Source of the DNA: CAYLKS01 sp964384205 [NCBI: uncultured bacterium]
Lineage (GTDB): Bacteria > JAGOEH01
DNA length: 35,627 nt
Assembly (NCBI GenBank): GCA_964384205.1
Contig: CAYLKS010000034.1
Coordinates: forward strand, 1 to 35,627
Direction: 5' to 3'
The translations under genes were made by a program, and so were the position numbers. Of this stretch, positions 17,301 to 25,803 are shown one piece after another. Each line of letters begins with the position of its first letter. Positions within the stretch are counted from its first letter, which is position 1. The notes beneath the pieces were generated by a model. It ran no database searches. It was not told where the DNA came from and saw only the letters and a program-made list of their open reading frames with translations.

Positions 17301-18044
17301 ATGAATTATTTAATGGTAGTGGAGTATAACGGTAACTTGTTTTGTGGTTGGCAGATCCAGAATAATGGAAGAACTGTCCAATATGAATTGAAGAAAGCAC
17401 TTGAAATTTTGTTCAAAGAGGATATAACTCTTTTTGCAGCTGGAAGAACAGATTCTGGAGTTCATGCTAAAGGTCAGGTTGTAAATTTTCATTCAGATAA
17501 ACAACTTGATGAATCTGAACTGGAATACCGATTAAATGCAATTTTACCGAGAGATGTTGTTGTAAGAAAAGTTAAGATTGTTGATGATGATTTTCATGCA
17601 CGTTTTTCTGCTATAGCAAGGGAGTATGAATATTTATTGCATCCCGGTAAAAGTGCCATTTATAATGGATTGTGTTGGCAGTATAGACGATTTATTGATG
17701 ATTCTTTTTTAGAGCTTAATGAACAAGTTGTAGAAATTTTAGGCGAGAAGGATTTTAAAAGTTTTTGTAAAAGTGCGACTAAGCTTGAGCATTATAGATG
17801 TTTTGTAGAATTTGCAAAATTAGAAAAAAAAGAAGATTTTTTTTGTTTTTCTATAAAAGCTAATAGGTTTGTTCATAATATGGTGAGAATTTTAGTTGGT
17901 ACCTTGATTGACATTTATGAAGGTAGAATAAGGATGAGTCTTGGAGAAATATTGATGAAAAATGATCGAAAATATGCTGGTAGAACCGCTCCGCCTGTTG
18001 GGTTATATTTAAAAAAGGTTTATTATAATGAAATTGAATTATAG
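17301..18044 (+). CDS. truA: tRNA pseudouridine(38-40) synthase
   Basis: A 247-residue TruA, which converts uridines 38-40 in the tRNA anticodon arm to pseudouridine. Asp51 in AAGRTDSGVHA is the catalytic aspartate. The N-terminal VEYNGNLFCGWQ and the later FVHNMVRILVGTL are also typical. The family begins within a few residues of this ATG, so the start is secure although almost no room exists for a leader: AAGG at 17293-17296 is the only SD-like sequence, 4 nt from the ATG. It heads a long co-directional gene run and overlaps htrA by 17 nt. Confidence 0.93.
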   Translation: MNYLMVVEYNGNLFCGWQIQNNGRTVQYELKKALEILFKEDITLFAAGRTDSGVHAKGQVVNFHSDKQLDESELEYRLNAILPRDVVVRKVKIVDDDFHARFSAIAREYEYLLHPGKSAIYNGLCWQYRRFIDDSFLELNEQVVEILGEKDFKSFCKSATKLEHYRCFVEFAKLEKKEDFFCFSIKANRFVHNMVRILVGTLIDIYEGRIRMSLGEILMKNDRKYAGRTAPPVGLYLKKVYYNEIEL

Positions 18045-19272
18045 GAAGATAAATTTTTTTATTTCTGTTATATTAGTATTTATTATTGGATGGTTGGCAG
18101 GAGTTTTATTAAATAGGCATTCTTTTAATAATAGCAATGGAAATAGAAATTTTACTAATTTTAATGTGAACAATATTAAGGGGGATAATAATTTTGTATA
18201 TGTTTCTAATGTGTTTTATGACACATTAAGTGATAGTACAAAAAGAAGATTAAGAACTAATCCATTTGTTTATGCAATTTCACGAGTAAGAGATGCTGTT
18301 GTAAGTGTTAGTGTTACAAGGGTTGAATATTATAGATATTCTTTAGATCCCTTTTTTGAGATGTTTTTTCCTGAATTTTCGCAAAAAATTCCTATGAAGA
18401 TATCTTCTATGGGGTCTGGTTTTATTGTGGATGAAAAAGGTTATATTTTAACTAATGCCCATGTGGTTGAGGATGCAGAGGAAATTTTTGTTAATATGGC
18501 TGATGGAAGGCAGTTTACAGCAAAATTAGTAGGTGTAGATGAGACAAGCGATATTGCAGTATTAAAAATTGATGGTAAAAATTTGCCGGTTGCTCCTTTG
18601 GGTAAATCTGATGATTTGATGATTGGTGAATATGTAATTGCAATTGGGAATCCCTTTGGGTATATTTTATCAAATTCTGGACCAACTGTTACTTGTGGTT
18701 GGGTGTCAGCAGTTAATAGAAATATTAAATTTAAGGAATCAGGAAGATATTATAAAAATATGATTCAAACAAATGCTGCCATTAATCAGGGCAATAGTGG
18801 CGGTCCACTTGTGAATATTTTAGGTGAGGTAATTGGTGTTAATACCTTTATATTAACTCAGGGCAATAGTGGTTTTATTGGGTTGGGTTTTGCTTTGCCA
18901 ATAGATAAGGCTAAAAAAGTTTTTCGGGAAATTATTAAATATGGCAGAGTTAGAAATTTTTGGACTGGTATTTATATTCAAGATTTGAGTCCTATGATTG
19001 CTGAATATTTTAATTTATCGAATCTTAATGGAGTAATAGTTGTTGATGTGGAAAAAGGCAGTCCAGCAGATAAGGCTGGAATAAAAAAGAAAGACATAAT
19101 TGTTGGGATAAATGGCAGAAAAGTAATGGATAAAAATGCTGTTTTAGATGAGATTTCTTATTATCAGGTTGGCGATATTATAGAATTTAATATTATTAGA
19201 AATAAGAAAAAAATTACTATAGAAATGAAATTAGAAGAAGTGCCAGAAAAAAAAATTAAAAAAATATTTTAG
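18028..19272 (+). CDS. HtrA/DegP-like periplasmic serine protease
   Basis: 414 residues: an N-terminal membrane anchor (about 10-28), an Asn-rich linker, a trypsin-like protease domain and one PDZ domain (about 305-400). The catalytic triad is His145 (TNAHVVED), Asp175 (TSDIAVLKI) and Ser257 (INQGNSGGPL). A single PDZ with a membrane anchor is the DegS-like arrangement, whereas DegP has two PDZ domains and a cleaved signal. It probably degrades misfolded envelope proteins or triggers an envelope-stress pathway. The start overlaps truA and has SD AAAAAAGG. Confidence 0.9.
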   Translation: MKLNYRKINFFISVILVFIIGWLAGVLLNRHSFNNSNGNRNFTNFNVNNIKGDNNFVYVSNVFYDTLSDSTKRRLRTNPFVYAISRVRDAVVSVSVTRVEYYRYSLDPFFEMFFPEFSQKIPMKISSMGSGFIVDEKGYILTNAHVVEDAEEIFVNMADGRQFTAKLVGVDETSDIAVLKIDGKNLPVAPLGKSDDLMIGEYVIAIGNPFGYILSNSGPTVTCGWVSAVNRNIKFKESGRYYKNMIQTNAAINQGNSGGPLVNILGEVIGVNTFILTQGNSGFIGLGFALPIDKAKKVFREIIKYGRVRNFWTGIYIQDLSPMIAEYFNLSNLNGVIVVDVEKGSPADKAGIKKKDIIVGINGRKVMDKNAVLDEISYYQVGDIIEFNIIRNKKKITIEMKLEEVPEKKIKKIF

Positions 19273-19287
19273 AAGGAGGAATTGATC

Positions 19288-20109
19288 ATGGCAAGAAAGG
19301 AAAAAATTATATATAATGGTCCTACTTATACTATAAACAAGTCTGATAATGCTGATAAAATTGAGATAGAGTATAAAGATGTTGTTTATGATGATAGTAA
19401 AAATATAGAAATTCCATTAGAAAATAAGGGCTATTATAGTGCGCAAATCATAGAAAGACTTAATAAATATTTATCTTCTTATTGGGTAAATAATTATGTG
19501 ATAGAATTAATAGAAGATAAAAAACTTCTTTGTCATAATGCAGAACAAATACCTGTTGTATTTAGAATTCATTTAAGAGCAACAAAAGAGAGTTCGTTAC
19601 TATTCAATGTCCAGGAGGATGGAATTATAAAACCAGAAATTATTCAATTTTTTCACATTTCCGAAGGAAATTTGGCATTAATAGAGGAAGAAGAGCTTTC
19701 TCAAATGGTACCAGAAGAACATTTTTCTCAGATTAAACAGATTTGTTATAAATCAGCAGCTATATTAAGTAAATATTTTGAAAGGAGAAAGTTTCTTTTA
19801 TATAGTATAGATTTTGAATTTGGTTTGTTGGATAAGAAGGTTATTTTAACAGGAGAACTTTCGCCGGATAGAATGACTTTGAAGGACTTAGAAAGTAATA
19901 AATATGTAGGGAAATTTGGTCTTTTACATGGAGATTGTAAGGATAACCAATGTTATGAAATTATATATAATAGGATTTTTGCAGAAAAATTTCAGCCTGA
20001 ATTTGAAAGAATAAAATTACAGGAAGGAACATTGGAAACAGATGTAATAAAGGAATTCGAAGATGAATTACTTGACACATTAACTGGAGAAAATGGGGAT
20101 AAAAAGTAA
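19288..20109 (+). CDS. Divergent PurC (SAICAR synthetase)-like protein, probably not a standard PurC
   Basis: 273 residues. The order of segments follows PurC: an N-terminal KEKIIYNGPTY and IEIEYKDVVY, a KGYYSAQII helix, IPVVFRIHLRA (88-98), IIQFFHI, then YSIDFEFGLLDKKVIL and GELSPDRMTL (189-198). The last two match the PurC segment 'W-DIK-EFG...DEISPD'. However, the phosphate-loop 'YEGKxK' has become YNGPTY (residues 9-14), the 'DDxTAF' motif is absent, the 'VVRN...GS' substrate loop is altered and Asp of DEISPD is Gly189. I infer a relative that lost or changed its activity. It starts at ATG 19288 after a strong SD (AAGGAGGA). An in-frame TTG at 19282 is too close to the SD. The stop abuts psd, so it travels with phospholipid genes, not purine genes. 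Confidence 0.6.
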   Translation: MARKEKIIYNGPTYTINKSDNADKIEIEYKDVVYDDSKNIEIPLENKGYYSAQIIERLNKYLSSYWVNNYVIELIEDKKLLCHNAEQIPVVFRIHLRATKESSLLFNVQEDGIIKPEIIQFFHISEGNLALIEEEELSQMVPEEHFSQIKQICYKSAAILSKYFERRKFLLYSIDFEFGLLDKKVILTGELSPDRMTLKDLESNKYVGKFGLLHGDCKDNQCYEIIYNRIFAEKFQPEFERIKLQEGTLETDVIKEFEDELLDTLTGENGDKK

Positions 20110-20760
20110 ATGACGAAATATGGAATTTCTTATGTTATAATAAGTAGCTTACTGACAATAGTTTTTTTTATTATATATTATTTTTTCAAGAACACATATG
20201 TTCTGATATTTAGTATTGTTTTATTGATATTGACATTGATTATTATTAATTTTTTCAGGGATCCGGAAAGAACTGTACCAGAAGATCCGTTAGCAGTTGT
20301 ATCTCCTGCTGATGGTAAGGTTGTTGCAATAGATACAGTTATGCCAGATGAATATCTTAAGCAAAAACATATAAGAGTTTCTATATTTTTATCTGTTTTT
20401 GATGTTCATGTAAATAGAATTCCTATTGATGGTAAAATTGAATATTTGAAATATGTTCCTGGGAAATTTTTACCGGCATTTAATGAGGCAGCTTCATTTA
20501 ATAATGAAAGAATGTATATTGGAATTAAGCATAATCGATATAAATTTCTTGTAGTTCAGATTGCAGGTATTATTGCAAGAAGAATTGTATGTGATTTAAG
20601 AGAAGGAATGAATGTTAAAAAGGGTGATAGGTTTGGAATGATTAAGTTCGGTTCCAGAACGGATTTATATTTGCCATCTAAGGTACGTTTAAATGTAAAA
20701 GTTGGTGATAAAGTAAAAGGAGCAGAAACTGTTATAGGATATTTAAAGAATGAAAAATAA
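20110..20760 (+). CDS. psd: Phosphatidylserine decarboxylase proenzyme
   Basis: A 216-residue short-form (PSD-A type) enzyme that decarboxylates phosphatidylserine to phosphatidylethanolamine in the inner membrane. Two N-terminal hydrophobic helices precede RDPERTVPEDPLAVVSPADG. DVHVNRIPIDG and the self-cleavage site FGSR follow, with Ser182 becoming the pyruvoyl group. The ATG directly follows the TAA of the previous gene. The last 11 nt overlap pssA, the enzyme making its substrate. Confidence 0.93.
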   Translation: MTKYGISYVIISSLLTIVFFIIYYFFKNTYVLIFSIVLLILTLIIINFFRDPERTVPEDPLAVVSPADGKVVAIDTVMPDEYLKQKHIRVSIFLSVFDVHVNRIPIDGKIEYLKYVPGKFLPAFNEAASFNNERMYIGIKHNRYKFLVVQIAGIIARRIVCDLREGMNVKKGDRFGMIKFGSRTDLYLPSKVRLNVKVGDKVKGAETVIGYLKNEK

Positions 20761-21475
20761 ATTGTTTTTTTTGCCGAATTTTATAACAATCATGAATGTT
20801 TTTTGTGGATTTTGGGCGATAATATATATTGTATCGGATAATTTTGTTTCAGCTGCCTGGCTTATTATTCTTGCTGGAATTTTTGATCTTCTTGATGGTA
20901 AAGTTGCTCGTCTTGTTGGAGCTACCTCTGCTTATGGAATAGAATTAGATTCGATGGCAGATTTAATATCTTTTGGACTTGCCCCAGCAGTCTTATTTTT
21001 TAGTCAGTATAGTTTTTTTACAGGAAATAATAAAATATGGATTATAGCTTTTTTCTATTTATTGATGGGAATTACACGATTAGTGAGGTTTAATGTTGTA
21101 AGTTTCAAAAAGAAAAATTTACAAATTAAAGAAGATTTTATAGGATTGCCGATTCCAGGGGCAGCTTTTGCTGTTTCATCTTATATAATTTTTGTCAATG
21201 ATTATTATGGCAGTTTTAATCATCCGAATATTTATTTAGTTGTAACTCTTGTTGTTGCTGTTTTAATGGTAATGCCGGTTAGGTATAAATCCTTTCCTAA
21301 AATTTCGCTCAATAAAAAGAATGAAATAATAAATTTTTTAATATTGATTTTATCATTTGTTTTAATTATATTTAATCCACGTCGTATGTTTTTTTTACTG
21401 ACAGGGTTGTATATTTTATATAATCCTACGGCTTATTTTGCTAAAATATTATTAAGGAAGAGTAAGCATGTTTAA
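20750..21475 (+). CDS. pssA: CDP-diacylglycerol-serine O-phosphatidyltransferase
   Basis: A 241-residue membrane enzyme joining CDP-diacylglycerol and serine to give phosphatidylserine. The CDP-alcohol phosphotransferase signature is complete: Asp46, Asp49-Gly50, Ala53-Arg54, Gly63, Asp67 and Asp71. About six to eight hydrophobic helices are visible. It overlaps psd by 11 nt and the DUF4321 gene by 8 nt, so the phosphatidylethanolamine pathway is made as a unit. Confidence 0.93.
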   Translation: MKNKLFFLPNFITIMNVFCGFWAIIYIVSDNFVSAAWLIILAGIFDLLDGKVARLVGATSAYGIELDSMADLISFGLAPAVLFFSQYSFFTGNNKIWIIAFFYLLMGITRLVRFNVVSFKKKNLQIKEDFIGLPIPGAAFAVSSYIIFVNDYYGSFNHPNIYLVVTLVVAVLMVMPVRYKSFPKISLNKKNEIINFLILILSFVLIIFNPRRMFFLLTGLYILYNPTAYFAKILLRKSKHV

Positions 21476-21728
21476 AAAAAATAAATTTATGATGGTGGTA
21501 TTTCTTTTAACAGGTTTGATTATTGGTTCTTATCTTTCTGTATTGCTTGATGCAATATTGCCATATAGTACGGTAAAAGATGTTTTTACGCTGGCTTTGC
21601 ATCCTTCTTTTGGAACATTTACTATAGATTTAATTGCAATAAAAATTACTTTTGGACTTAGTTTTAATTTTACACTATGTAGTATTATAGGTTTGGCGAT
21701 AGCCGCATATATTTATAGATGGTATTAA
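21468..21728 (+). CDS. DUF4321 small membrane protein
   Basis: 86 residues with two hydrophobic helices (about 10-30 and 64-83) and a short middle part (LPYSTVKDVFTLALHPSFGT, then FTIDLIAIKITFGLSF). The pattern GLIIGSYLSVLLD...IDLIAIKITFGLSFNFTL matches DUF4321, a family of unknown function often near tatA or pssA in FCB genomes. It overlaps pssA by 8 nt and is followed by tatA after 20 nt. A membrane-biogenesis role is inference from context. Confidence 0.75.
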   Translation: MFKKNKFMMVVFLLTGLIIGSYLSVLLDAILPYSTVKDVFTLALHPSFGTFTIDLIAIKITFGLSFNFTLCSIIGLAIAAYIYRWY

Positions 21729-21748
21729 AAACAACAAGGAGTGTATAG

Positions 21749-21970
21749 ATGGGATTCGGTTCGCTTGGCATGGGTGAAATAATTTTGATTTTTCTGGTTA
21801 TTTTAATCTTTTTTGGGGCCAAAAGATTGCCTGAATTAGCGCGATCTTTAGGAAAAGGAATTAAGGAATTTAAAAATGCTTTAAATGATGTTCAGGATGA
21901 ACTTACCTTAGAGGATAAAGAAAAAGAGAAGAAAATAGAAGAGAAAACCAATTCTAACAAGGAGAGTTAA
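21749..21970 (+). CDS. tatA: Twin-arginine translocase subunit TatA
   Basis: 73 residues with the TatA/B layout: a short N-terminal membrane helix (LGMGEIILIFLVILIFFG), the hinge FGAKRLPELARSLGKGIKEFK and an acidic/basic hydrophilic tail. It forms the pore of the Tat pathway for folded proteins. The short tail favours TatA over TatB. No tatC lies in the window. The SD of the next gene (AAGGAGAG) lies within its 3' end. Confidence 0.85.
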   Translation: MGFGSLGMGEIILIFLVILIFFGAKRLPELARSLGKGIKEFKNALNDVQDELTLEDKEKEKKIEEKTNSNKES

Positions 21971-21972
21971 AT

Positions 21973-23412
21973 TTGGATATACTTAAATCTTCTATAAAGG
22001 AGCTATTGAATAATATAAAAAATAATAAAATTTCTATTAAGGAAGTAGTCGATAGCTATTTGCAGTCAATAGCGGAGAAAAATGATGAATTAAACACTTT
22101 TATAACTATTTTTCAAGAGGAAGCTAAAAATTTAGCATCTAATTTTGATAAAGAATTGGACAAGTCTAAGGTTGGAGAGACGCTTTTCCCCCTGCCGATA
22201 GGAATTAAAGATAATATAAATATTAAAGATAAGCCGACTACTTGCGGGTCTAAAATATTAGAAAATTTTATATCGCCTTATGATGCAACTGTGATTAACA
22301 AATTAAAAGAAGCCAGTGCTATTTTTATTGGCAAACTTAATATGGATGAATTTGCTATGGGTTCATCAAATGAAAATTCGTATTTTGGAGCTGTAAGTAA
22401 TCCTTATGATGTGGACAGAGTGCCTGGTGGATCAAGTGGGGGTTCTGCAGCAGCTGTTGCTGCGGGATTGGTTCCATGGGCACTTGGTTCTGATACTGGT
22501 GGTTCTATCAGGCAGCCTGCTGCGTTGTGTGGAGTTGTAGGGATGAAGCCTACTTATGGAAGAGTTTCGAGATATGGGTTAGTTGCTTTTGCTTCTTCTT
22601 TTGATCAGATTGGTCCAATAACAAAGACAGTGTGGGATAATGCATTGTTATTATCTTTAATTTCAGGGCATGACCTTAATGATTCTACTTCCGCTAATGT
22701 TGAAAAAGAAAATTTCACTCAAGATATTGATAATTTTCCAGAAAAATTAGTTATTGGTATTCCAAAAGAATTTTTTACGGATTCTCTTCAGAAAGAAATT
22801 TACGATGCGATTATGGATGTTAAGAAGCAGTTGGAAAGATTAGGGGTTGAATTTATTGATATAAGTTTGCCTCATAGTAAATATTCTATTCCGACATATT
22901 ATATTTTAACAACAGCGGAAGCATCATCTAATCTTGAAAGATTTGATGGAGTTAGATACGGATTCAGGGCAGATGATGTTAATTCTTTAAAAGAGTTATA
23001 TATAAAAACAAGAACAGAAGGTTTTGGTATTGAGGTAAAAAGAAGGATTATGCTTGGAACATTTGTTCTTAGTTCAGGATATTATGAAGCATATTATTTA
23101 AAAGCTTCAAAAGTTAGAACTTTAATAAAAAATGATTTTGTTGAGGCATTTAAAAAATGTGACTTGGTTATGGCTCCAACTACACCAAATACTGCTTTTA
23201 AGAAAGGTGACAAATTAAATGATCCTTTGACAATGTATTTATCAGATATATATACTACACTTGTAAATATCGCTGGTATTCCGGCAATTTCGTTACCTAT
23301 TGGTTTTGACAATAATAATTTACCTATAGGCTTGCAACTTATAGGGAATTATTTTGATGAGAAAAAAATATATCAAGTAGCAAATAAAATAGAAAAACTT
23401 AGAAAAGGATAA
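21973..23412 (+). CDS. gatA: Glutamyl-tRNA(Gln)/aspartyl-tRNA(Asn) amidotransferase subunit A
   Basis: A 479-residue amidase-signature enzyme that releases ammonia from glutamine for transamidation of mischarged tRNA. The Ser-cisSer-Lys triad is Lys79 (PIGIKDN), Ser154 ([13 protein letters not shown]) and Ser178 ([12 protein letters not shown]), the same numbering as well-studied GatA. It begins with TTG at 21973, 8 nt after AAGGAG and 2 nt after the tatA stop. No other start fits the family N-terminus. GatB follows after 4 nt. No gatC is seen nearby. Confidence 0.95.
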   Translation: MDILKSSIKELLNNIKNNKISIKEVVDSYLQSIAEKNDELNTFITIFQEEAKNLASNFDKELDKSKVGETLFPLPIGIKDNINIKDKPTTCGSKILENFISPYDATVINKLKEASAIFIGKLNMDEFAMGSSNENSYFGAVSNPYDVDRVPGGSSGGSAAAVAAGLVPWALGSDTGGSIRQPAALCGVVGMKPTYGRVSRYGLVAFASSFDQIGPITKTVWDNALLLSLISGHDLNDSTSANVEKENFTQDIDNFPEKLVIGIPKEFFTDSLQKEIYDAIMDVKKQLERLGVEFIDISLPHSKYSIPTYYILTTAEASSNLERFDGVRYGFRADDVNSLKELYIKTRTEGFGIEVKRRIMLGTFVLSSGYYEAYYLKASKVRTLIKNDFVEAFKKCDLVMAPTTPNTAFKKGDKLNDPLTMYLSDIYTTLVNIAGIPAISLPIGFDNNNLPIGLQLIGNYFDEKKIYQVANKIEKLRKG

Positions 23413-23416
23413 GGCG

Positions 23417-24865
23417 ATGGCGTCAGGATATGAAATTGTAATTGGTTTAGAAATACATGTACAACTTTTAACTGATAGTAAGATATTTTGCGCATGTAGT
23501 ACAAAATTTGGAGCAGAGCCTAATTCTCAAGTATGTCCTGTATGTTCTGGAATGCCAGGTGCTCTCCCTGTTTTAAATAAGAAGGCTCTTGAATATATTG
23601 TGAAAGCAGGATTAGCTCTCAATTGTAATATTAATAAACATACTACTTTTGCCAGAAAAAATTATTTTTACCCAGATTTACCTAAAGGGTATCAGATTTC
23701 ACAATTCGACTATCCTGTTTGTGAGAATGGTTATCTTGAAATTATGACAGAAAATAATGAAATAAAAAAGATTGGGATTCAACGTATTCATCTGGAAGAA
23801 GATGCCGGGAAGTCTTTGCATCCTGAAAAGGACAATCTTATTACAGAATCCTACATTGATCTTAATAGATGCGGTGTTCCATTAATAGAGATTGTTACAA
23901 AACCGGATATTCGGTCCCCTCAAGAAGCATATAATTTTTTAAAATTGCTAAGACAGACAATACTTTATTTGGGTATTAGTGATGTTAATATGGAGGAAGG
24001 TTCTTTAAGATGTGATGCTAATATTTCTTTAAGAAAAATAGGTGAAACAAAATTCGGCACAAAAACAGAATTAAAAAATATGAATTCCTTTCATGGAGTA
24101 TTGCGCGCATTAGAATATGAAGCAAAAAGACAAGAAGCAATTCTTGATGCTGGTGGCATTATTGAACAACAGACTCTTTTATGGGATGATGCAAGAGGTG
24201 AAGCAAGACCTATGAGATCAAAAGAAGAAGCGCATGATTATAGATATTTCCCGGATCCGGATCTTGTTAGAGTAGAATTGGATGATGAGTTCATTAATGG
24301 AATAAAAAATACTTTGCCAGAGCTTCCAAGAGAAAAATTTTTACGATTTAAAAATGAATATGGTTTAAATGATTATAGTGCTGATTTATTAACTTCAACT
24401 CCTGAATATGCTGAATATTTTGAAAAGGCGGTTTCTGTTTATAAAAATCCGGAAAAGATTGCTAATTGGATAATGGGAGATTTGACAAGAATTGTTAAGG
24501 AAACTAAACAGGAGATAAATAAACTTTATATTACCCCTGAGATGATTGCGAAATTGGTAAAAATAGTAGATGATGGTGTAATAAATACCAAAATAGCAAA
24601 GGATGTTTTCAATAAAATGGCTGAAACAGGATTGAATCCGGAAGAGATTATAGAAAAGTTTGGTTTAAAACAGGTAACAGATGTCCGCGCAATAGAAGAG
24701 ATTATTAATAAAGTTTTAGCGGATAATCCAAAAGAAGTTGAAGCCTATAAAGGTGGTAAAGAGAAAATTCTCGGTTTTTTTGTAGGCCAGGTGATGAAAT
24801 TATCTAAAGGGAAAGCAAATCCTCAAATAGTAAATAAAATTTTAAAAGAAAAATTAAGTAATTAG
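23417..24865 (+). CDS. gatB: Glutamyl-tRNA(Gln)/aspartyl-tRNA(Asn) amidotransferase subunit B
   Basis: A 482-residue GatB, which binds the mischarged tRNA and activates its glutamate or aspartate with ATP. It opens with YEIVIGLEIHVQLLT. The zinc site CACSTKFG...CPVC is intact, as are GYQISQFDYP, IQRIHLEEDAGKS and the motif EEGSLRCDANISLR. The C-terminal YqeY-like helical domain (about 330-482) is complete. With GatA it supplies Gln-tRNA and/or Asn-tRNA, so a direct GlnRS or AsnRS may be absent. Confidence 0.95.
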   Translation: MASGYEIVIGLEIHVQLLTDSKIFCACSTKFGAEPNSQVCPVCSGMPGALPVLNKKALEYIVKAGLALNCNINKHTTFARKNYFYPDLPKGYQISQFDYPVCENGYLEIMTENNEIKKIGIQRIHLEEDAGKSLHPEKDNLITESYIDLNRCGVPLIEIVTKPDIRSPQEAYNFLKLLRQTILYLGISDVNMEEGSLRCDANISLRKIGETKFGTKTELKNMNSFHGVLRALEYEAKRQEAILDAGGIIEQQTLLWDDARGEARPMRSKEEAHDYRYFPDPDLVRVELDDEFINGIKNTLPELPREKFLRFKNEYGLNDYSADLLTSTPEYAEYFEKAVSVYKNPEKIANWIMGDLTRIVKETKQEINKLYITPEMIAKLVKIVDDGVINTKIAKDVFNKMAETGLNPEEIIEKFGLKQVTDVRAIEEIINKVLADNPKEVEAYKGGKEKILGFFVGQVMKLSKGKANPQIVNKILKEKLSN

Positions 24866-24874
24866 GGTAAAATT

Positions 24875-25801
24875 ATGAGAAAAGTTTTTATTGTCTTTCT
24901 TTTGTTGTTTGTGAGTATCAAAGCGGATGATTTAAGTAGTAATAGTAATACGTATTTTAATTTTATAAATATTTTTTATGATGGTAAAAGTTCTGCTTTA
25001 GGGAAATATTCTAATGCAAATTATGGAGATTATACAAACTTTCTTAATAATCCGGCGCTTTTAATCAATGCCGAAAATAGTATTGTGAGTAATTTCTCGA
25101 AAATACTTTCTGATATATATGTAGGGCAAATTAGCTATTTGGGTAAAATTAAAGAATATAAATATTCTACAAGTATAGGATATTTGAATTATGGTTCTAT
25201 CGAAGGTAGAGATGTTAATGGAGAACCAACGGGTGATCTTAGTGCCTCTGATATGATGGTAAATTTTAGTATTTCACATTCATTAAATAGATTTTTGGAT
25301 TTTGGGTTGGGAGTTAATTTTTTATATTCTTCAATTGATAATAGTAGCTGTTCAGGGCTTGGTTTTAATTTCGGAGTTATTTATAGGAGTTCTACAAAAG
25401 GCAATTTTGCTTTTTCTGTAACAAATGTTGGTTTTACATTATCGAAAATTACTGAAAATGATGAAGCTAAATTGCCCTCAAAATTTATTGTTGGCTGGTC
25501 AAAAGAATTAGCTCACTTGCCAGTTATTACTTCGCTTTCTCTTTCTAAAAAAGTTGAAGATGATTATTTTATTCATGGGGGGTTGATATTTAAATTTATG
25601 CCTTCTTTTTTTGTTAGACTTGGTTATTTTGCATCATTAGAGGATGATATATCTTTTGTTGCTAGTGAAGCGACTAACAAGCATGGTTTAACCTTTGGTT
25701 TTAATTTAATGAATATTAAAAAATTTGATTTCGATTTTTCTTATGTACCATTTGCACATATTGGAACAATTAGCACTTTTAGTCTGAAATATAAGTTTTA
25801 G
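24875..25801 (+). CDS. porQ: PorQ-like outer-membrane protein of the type IX secretion system
   Basis: 308 residues with a signal peptide (MRKVFIVFLLLFVSIKA) and a long run of amphipathic beta-strands ending in an aromatic (LKYKF), the sign of an outer-membrane barrel. The segments TYFNFINIFYDGKSSALGK, FLNNPALL, IGYLNYGSIEGRDVNGEPTG, LSASDMMVNFSISHSL and SKFIVGWSKELAHLP line up in order with PorQ. PorQ helps the T9SS attach cargo at the cell surface. The older label UPF0164/PorV-like is the alternative. The T9SS sorting domain at 8186-9664 supports the call. Confidence 0.75.
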   Translation: MRKVFIVFLLLFVSIKADDLSSNSNTYFNFINIFYDGKSSALGKYSNANYGDYTNFLNNPALLINAENSIVSNFSKILSDIYVGQISYLGKIKEYKYSTSIGYLNYGSIEGRDVNGEPTGDLSASDMMVNFSISHSLNRFLDFGLGVNFLYSSIDNSSCSGLGFNFGVIYRSSTKGNFAFSVTNVGFTLSKITENDEAKLPSKFIVGWSKELAHLPVITSLSLSKKVEDDYFIHGGLIFKFMPSFFVRLGYFASLEDDISFVASEATNKHGLTFGFNLMNIKKFDFDFSYVPFAHIGTISTFSLKYKF

Positions 25802-25803
25802 TT

